A stretch of 23,458 nucleotides of DNA from Chara braunii (Eukaryota; Streptophyta; Charophyceae; Charales; Characeae). Position numbers and translations under genes: made by a program. Of the stretch, positions 19,966 to 23,458 are shown piece after piece (position 1 is the first letter of the stretch; the number at the start of each line of letters is the position of its first letter). The stretch lies in contig BFEA01000994.1 of assembly GCA_003427395.1 (NCBI GenBank), positions 137,787-161,244 on the forward strand. Reading direction: 5' to 3'. A model generated the notes under the pieces. The model had not been told where the DNA came from. It saw only the letters and a program-made list of their open reading frames with translations, and ran no database searches.

Positions 19966-19978
19966 ATAAAAAAAATAA
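19916..19978 (+). repeat. A-rich (AnT)n tail of the LINE
   Basis: An A-run followed by about nine A4-8T units. It marks the 3' terminus of the retrotransposon. No clear target-site duplication was found in the following sequence. Confidence 0.85.
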
Positions 19979-20188
19979 ACAGAATTCAGAAAACGGCTCA
20001 GAAACCCCCCATCCATTCCTCTTTACCTCACTCTGGCAAGACTTAGCTCTGAACTTCCAAAAGATCAAGAATGCCCTTCCTTCTCACTGGATTTTTGCAT
20101 GCAGAATTCGCCCCGGGCTCCTGGCTCTGGGACCCAGTTGACACTAGGGTTTGCTGGAAAGTCCTGGGTCCAAATCTGAGACCTGGAG

Positions 20189-20336
20189 TTAAACCACCAG
20201 TACTTGGCCCAGCTATCAGCCGCGGAACAAAATAGAGTAGAAACGTTTCTAGTTGGATGAATTTGGGCGCTCCTGTAGTGGCCCGTACGTCGCGTAGCGT
20301 TAACGGGCGCGACTTTAGGAAGTACTGGTGGTTTAA
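20189..20336. repeat. 148-bp structure with 17-bp perfect inverted repeats
   Basis: TTAAACCACCAGTACTT (20189-20205) and its exact complement AAGTACTGGTGGTTTAA (20320-20336) bound a 114-bp interior. The interior holds a further GC-rich self-complementary segment (GCCCGTACG... to ...CGTTAACGGGC, about 20281-20308). No target-site duplication or coding frame was recognised. It may be a small non-autonomous element or a hairpin of a larger one. Confidence 0.6.
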
Positions 20337-20690
20337 GGCCCAAAGCTGGCAGGAGTACAACAGTAGGAACAATGATTGCCCTTTAAAATATGTAGAGGAC
20401 TCACTGATACCTGCTGCCAACTTGCCAAGGGCTGGATGGAAGGTAGAGTACACGAGACACATATATCTCGAAAGATTACGTGTGTGATGATACCTATAAA
20501 AGCAGATAATATAACGATTGGACCTCTCCTATATGGGCGGAAGGCTTCCCCCTCACAGAGAGAGTTCATTCCACTGATTCCCTATAAGCCTAAACTAGGG
20601 GTGAGACTCCAGCGGCTCCGTAAGAAGAAGACACCTGCATCAAAAAGCCTTGCAGATATCCAATGTTCCAGCATCATTAGCATCACGTGA

Positions 20691-20833
20691 GGGACGCTGA
20701 GCCCGGTTCTCAGCAGGTTCTGTTTTGTCACTCCGGGTAGACTGTGAGGACCCCGGCCTCAATCTCCTTTTTGATAATATCAGCCTTGGGCACAGGGCCC
20801 GCTTGTTTAAAAAAAAAAAAAAAAAAAAAAAAA
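20691..20833 (+). mobile_element. Poly(A)-tailed short repeat with stem-loop, tail class II, copy 1
   Basis: Starts at GGGACGC. The stem-loop GCTGAGCCCGGTTCTCAGC is at 20696-20714. It continues through ACTCCGGGTAGACTGTGAGG and CCCCGGCCTCAAT to a 25-A tail (20809-20833). From the stem-loop on it matches the repeat ending at 22355, but the sequences upstream of the stem-loop are unrelated, as expected for 5' truncation or for SINEs with different heads. The class II tail differs from the CCAATAGATGGAGCC tail of the LINE-linked copies. Confidence 0.75.
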
Positions 20834-21550
20834 GGGTGTCTGACAAGGACGTGTACAAACTTTGTGTGACCCTATAAAAGATCCCTTTTTTAAAGAATGT
20901 GACAATCCTCTGGTTACAATCCCTACAGGTAATGGCTATAGTCGTTTGGCTCAAATCAAAGGGAATGAAAATCTCAGTAGTTGCCCAAGGTGCACATGGG
21001 CCTGGGAAACCACCCCTCACCTCTGACTCCACTGCCCAGATTCGGCAGAAGTGTGGGAGTGGTGAAAAGAAAGATGGCATGAGCTAGGCTAACGGCCCGC
21101 AGATTGGGCAGAATCTCTTGTTTTACCTGGGAAACCTTTTGTCGGAGATCAGACCACCTCAGGGCAAGGCTACGTTGCCATCATCTGCAGAGGCATGATC
21201 TTGGAGGGCATCTGGTGACAAAGAAATGAAGTATTGTTCAGAGGAGAACACCACAAACGACACCATTTACTTAACATGAATCTGTCTGAAGTTTGTCTTA
21301 CAATACTTTCGGACTGGCGTTCAAACGGTCTGATATGGTTAATCAAAACCTGGGCCGAGAACAACTCTTTCGCCTCAGTTTCGTCGGATGGAAAGATGGT
21401 GTTCGCTGAGTGGCTAATCCAACACATCAATCAGACATCAATCAGACTCGTTAGTCCTGCCGTCTCCCACGGTTAACTAACCAGGGTATTTGGTCTGACT
21501 ATTCTGAGCTAAGCATCACTCCGGGTTCTGGATAGCTGTTCCAGTATGTA
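20834..21550. other. Unassigned DNA
   Basis: About 700 bp without a recognisable gene or repeat. A frame of 80 codons at 21234-21476 (plus) is open but has no known domain. It contains the left flank of the U2 retrocopy. Confidence 0.4.
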
Positions 21551-21563
21551 GCAATGATTTCTT

Positions 21564-21564
<1 letters not shown>
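21551..21564. repeat. Target-site duplication of U2 retrocopy, left
   Basis: GCAATGATTTCTTC, identical to 21812-21825. It abuts the poly(T) end of the U2 copy. Confidence 0.9.
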
Positions 21565-21595
<31 letters not shown>

Positions 21596-21811
21596 TTCCC
21601 CCGGAGGGGAGGAGGGCCGCGCCGCACTCTGCTGCAGTGCAATACAGAGGCAACGCTGAAGGGATCGAGCGAGCAAGCTTACCCGTACGACCCCTCCATA
21701 GACCAGAAAAATTAATTTAATATCGTGTGGTCCGATGGACCACGGATCAGATATTAAACTGATCAGAACAGATACTACACTTGATCTTAGCCAAAAGGCC
21801 GAGAAAAGTAT
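21565..21811 (-). pseudogene. Near full-length U2 snRNA retrocopy with poly(A) tail
   Basis: Read on the minus strand from 21811, the copy starts ATAC and contains CGGCCTTTTGGCTAAGATCA, the branch-site recognition element GTGTAGTATCTG, stem-loop II (GTGGTCCATCGGACCAC), a TTAATTTTTCTGG segment at the expected Sm site, and GC-rich 3' stems ending near 21593. This is essentially all of the spliceosomal U2 snRNA, about 219 nt against roughly 190-200 nt in plants, so a short 3' extension is likely. A run of 28 A (T on the plus strand, 21565-21592) follows directly, and 14-bp duplications flank the unit. No plant-type snRNA upstream element or TATA box precedes it. It is a retrotransposed copy, not a parental gene, though it is little decayed and may be young. 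Confidence 0.88.
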
Positions 21812-21825
21812 GCAATGATTTCTTC
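21812..21825. repeat. Target-site duplication of U2 retrocopy, right
   Basis: GCAATGATTTCTTC, identical to 21551-21564. It begins at the base next to the U2 5' nucleotide, so the copied RNA was full length at its 5' end. The length and purine-rich start on the sense strand fit L1-type integration. Confidence 0.9.
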
Positions 21826-21890
21826 CTTGGCTTTTGTTTGGCCTTTATTTATCTAGTTGTGTCTTTTGTTTTTGAAAGTTTTACGTAGCA

Positions 21891-21914
21891 GGGACGCTGG
21901 ACCCGGTTTCCAAC
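21891..21914 (+). repeat. Isolated stem-loop repeat remnant
   Basis: GGGAC followed by GCTGGACCCGGTTTCCAAC. This is the only copy with a stem mismatch (last G to A). The next bases (ACGAGCC) fit neither tail class, and no poly(A) run follows closely. Probably a decayed copy. Confidence 0.6.
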
Positions 21915-22150
21915 ACGAGCCGAAGCATTTTATTTTTTATTTTCTCCTGAAAGAAGACCGCTAAGGATTATTAGAAGAGGATGCCGGGTTTAGGTTCGAG
22001 GACTGATCACGGGGACTTTGTTTTTTCCAATTGTTGCGTGGGAAGTTTGCTAGTCGGTGGTTTCGGTTCGGATTTTTTGCTTTCAATTTTGTTGTGTGTA
22101 CGGGTAAGGATAGAGAATGTCCCTTCTGTTTCATAATAACATAAGGTAGG

Positions 22151-22355
22151 ATTCTGTGCTTGGTTCTCAAGAATTTTTGGCGCCCTGGTTGGGTGAAGAG
22201 GCACGTAGTTTCTATTCTCAACTCCTAAGGGAAGCTGGGCCCGGTTCTCAGCATGTTCTGTCTGGTTACTCCGGGTAGACTGTGAGGACCCCGGCCTCAA
22301 TTTTCTCAAATACCAATATCAGCCTTGTGCAAAAAAAAAAAAAAAAAAAAAAAAA
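22151..22355 (+). mobile_element. 5'-truncated LINE 3' end with poly(A), tail class II, copy 2
   Basis: From 22156 the translation VLGSQEFLAPWLGEEA matches VLGSHKFLAPLAGEEA in the C-terminal tail of ORF2 at about 19639-19686, and the DNA aligns too (GGGTGAAGAGGCAC is identical). It then runs into the stem-loop GCTGGGCCCGGTTCTCAGC (22234-22252), the class II tail shared with 20691-20808, and 25 A (22331-22355). It therefore links the LINE coding tail, the stem-loop and the class II tail in one unit. It is best read as a truncated copy of a sister LINE subfamily. A second A-run follows at 22372-22386. Confidence 0.75.
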
Positions 22356-22439
22356 CCAGTCCTGTCTCATCAAAAAAAAAAAAAAACCCAACGGGCGATG
22401 TGTTCGGATATGGCTATCCTCGAGAGGTTATGACTGTTT

Positions 22440-23260
22440 TCAGTGGTTGTGGTAGAACGCTTTTAGGCTCTTGGGACTCCTTGCAATTTCCTTAGGCGAT
22501 TTTTGATGTTGTTTTATTCATGGACCTGCAGTTGTTCGATGCCAGAATGAAGCTGGCCGGTGCTGGGGTGTTGACCCTGTAACTTGTTGACCGCAGGAGC
22601 TTGAGGCCTGGTAGAGAGATCTGGGAATGCCTAGGGGGGGCATTTCACGGGACAATCAAGGGTTCCTCTTGAAGACGATGCTGGCCGGAGCCGGGGTGAG
22701 TTGCTTTGCCCTGTAACCTATAGCGGGGGTGAGAGGCTTGGTAGAGCTTGGTAGGGAATAAGACAGTGCCTGAGGACTTCGAGGGTGTTGGGGCCCTCTG
22801 GCACTTTAGAGTGTTGAAGACAATTGCTGGGATTTTCGCTGGTGGATAGTCTCCCAAATTTAGCTCAAATAGCATTGATTTTGGTAAAAAAAAAGAACGT
22901 TTTAGGATTCTGGGGACTTCTAGCAACTCGCTTTAGGCTGTTTGATACTGATACATTCATGGATCTGCGGTTGTTCGATGCCAGAACGACGCTGGCGGGT
23001 GCTGGGGTGTTGCCCTGTAACCTGCTGATTGCAGGAGCGTGAGGCCTGGTAGAGAGATCTACGGATGCTTTGGGGTGGGCATTCCAAGGGACAACCGAGG
23101 GTACCTGTTGGGACGACGCTGGCCGGAGCTGGGGCAAGTCGTGTTGCTCTGTAACCTAGCCGGGTGGGGGTGTGCGGCCTGGGAGAGCTCGACAGGGAAT
23201 AAGACAGTGTTGGACAGTTTTCGAGAGTTTTGTTTGGGAGTCTAGGGGTTCTGAGCATTC
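22440..23260 (+). repeat. 439-bp tandem duplication with internal half-units
   Basis: GTTGTTCGATGCCAGAA occurs at 22531 and 22970, a period of 439 bp. AGGCCTGGTAGAGAGATCT and GGGAATAAGACAGTG recur at matching offsets. Within each unit a block with GCTGGCSGG, GGGG, CCTGTAAC and TGGTAGAG or a similar string is repeated (about 22552, 22680, 22991 and 23119), so each unit is itself an old duplication. No credible coding frame. Confidence 0.85.
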
Positions 23261-23345
23261 GAAAAGAGGTCAGTAGTCATTCATAGTTTTTTAACCTCTC
23301 CGTTAATTCTCTTACATTTCTTCAATAGTTATCAGATTGATTCTC

Positions 23346-23458
23346 AGCCGAAGCCGGGTCATGGCCCCGGTATCTCAAATGACTTGTGTAACTCTATATG
23401 GGACGCTGGGCCCGGTTCCCAGCACGTGCTGCTCCCCACGAATAGACAGGAGCATTTG
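23346..23458 (+). mobile_element. SINE-like element with stem-loop (head type A), copy 2, cut by window end
   Basis: Starts AGCCGAAGCCGGGTCATGG, matching the head of the minus-strand copy at 7828. It continues to the stem-loop GCTGGGCCCGGTTCCCAGC at 23405-23423 and GTGCTGCTCCCCACGAATAG. The window ends where the copy at 7704-7828 is about to enter its poly(A) tail, so the tail here should lie just outside. Confidence 0.75.

Larger units (their letters stand above)
11160..19978 (+). mobile_element. Near full-length L1-like LINE retrotransposon
   Basis: One plus-strand element in the order 5' UTR (boundary uncertain, somewhere before about 11254), ORF1, a 52-bp gap, ORF2 (APE endonuclease, reverse transcriptase, zf-RVT-type domain, extra C-terminal tail), tandem stem-loops and an A-rich (AnT)n tail at 19916-19978. 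It has no long terminal repeats. This is the plant L1-like layout, but at about 8.8 kb it is long, mainly because ORF1 is about 1,180 codons. Four in-frame stops and three frameshifts make this copy non-autonomous as written. All ambiguous bases of the window except the one at 7040 lie inside it. No target-site duplication was identified, so the 5' limit is an estimate. Confidence 0.9.

Noticed and set aside
19979-20040. Target-site duplication of the LINE (AGAATTCAGAAAAC after the tail, compared with AGAATCAAGAATTTGG near 11088)
   Set aside because: The match is too poor to accept; the LINE 5' boundary stays uncertain.
21593-21811. Functional U2 snRNA gene
   Set aside because: A poly(A) tail and flanking duplication mark a retrocopy, and no snRNA upstream element or TATA box precedes it.
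20640-22309. Shared minus-strand protein motif (AENRAQ-like) in frames at 3781-4146, 20640-21080 and 22007-22309
   Set aside because: It is the reverse-strand reading of the repeated stem-loop, not a protein family.

Overview
The window looks like nuclear DNA from a eukaryote, most likely a streptophyte (land plant or charophyte-type green alga). The reasons are a plant-style L1-like LINE (ORF1 resembling DUF4283, with a zinc knuckle; ORF2 with an APE endonuclease, reverse transcriptase and a zf-RVT-type domain), U2 snRNA-derived copies, very long microsatellites and many poly(A)-tailed short repeats. The species cannot be fixed from the sequence. I see no intact host protein-coding gene, tRNA, rRNA or CRISPR array.

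Layout. 1-1.3 kb is unassigned DNA dominated by a pyrimidine-only (TTC)n/(TCC)n tract. 1.3-2.57 kb is a decayed 3' part of a LINE ORF2, of a different subfamily from the main element. 2.6-3.5 kb holds a C-rich low-complexity tract and a 90-bp tandem duplication. 3.55-3.84 kb is a non-autonomous DNA transposon with 12-bp perfect terminal inverted repeats and a perfect 8-bp target-site duplication (hAT-like). 4.05-4.25 kb is a poly(A)-ended short repeat. 4.34-4.72 kb is a second inverted-repeat element with ~78-bp arms. 5.06-5.19 kb is a broken U2 fragment. 5.2-6.56 kb is unassigned. 6.56-7.15 kb is a compound (CA)n/(GC)n/T-tract/(ATTG)n/(CAAT)n array. 7.7-7.83 kb is a SINE-like element on the minus strand. 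8.1-10.9 kb carries three successive degenerate tandem duplications with periods of about 171, 182 and 191 bp.

From about 11.2 to 19.98 kb lies one nearly full-length LINE on the plus strand. ORF1 (about 11421-14970) and ORF2 (15023-19788) are followed by a 3' end with two copies of a 19-nt stem-loop, a second hairpin and an A-rich (AnT)n tail. ORF1 carries one in-frame stop and one frameshift. ORF2 carries three in-frame stops and two frameshifts. All three frameshifts are one extra base in a homopolymer. All ambiguous bases but one fall inside this LINE.

20-23.46 kb holds more poly(A)-tailed short repeats, an almost full-length U2 snRNA retrocopy (minus strand) with a poly(A) tail and a 14-bp target-site duplication, and a 439-bp tandem repeat.

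The theme joining these parts is retrotransposition. A stem-loop with the loop CCCGGTT and a six-base-pair stem occurs nine times: twice at the LINE 3' end and seven times in or beside short, mostly poly(A)-ended repeats. Stem bases change in compensating pairs between copies. I infer a LINE and short partner elements that share a structured 3' tag recognised by the LINE reverse transcriptase; the same machinery probably made the U2 retrocopy.
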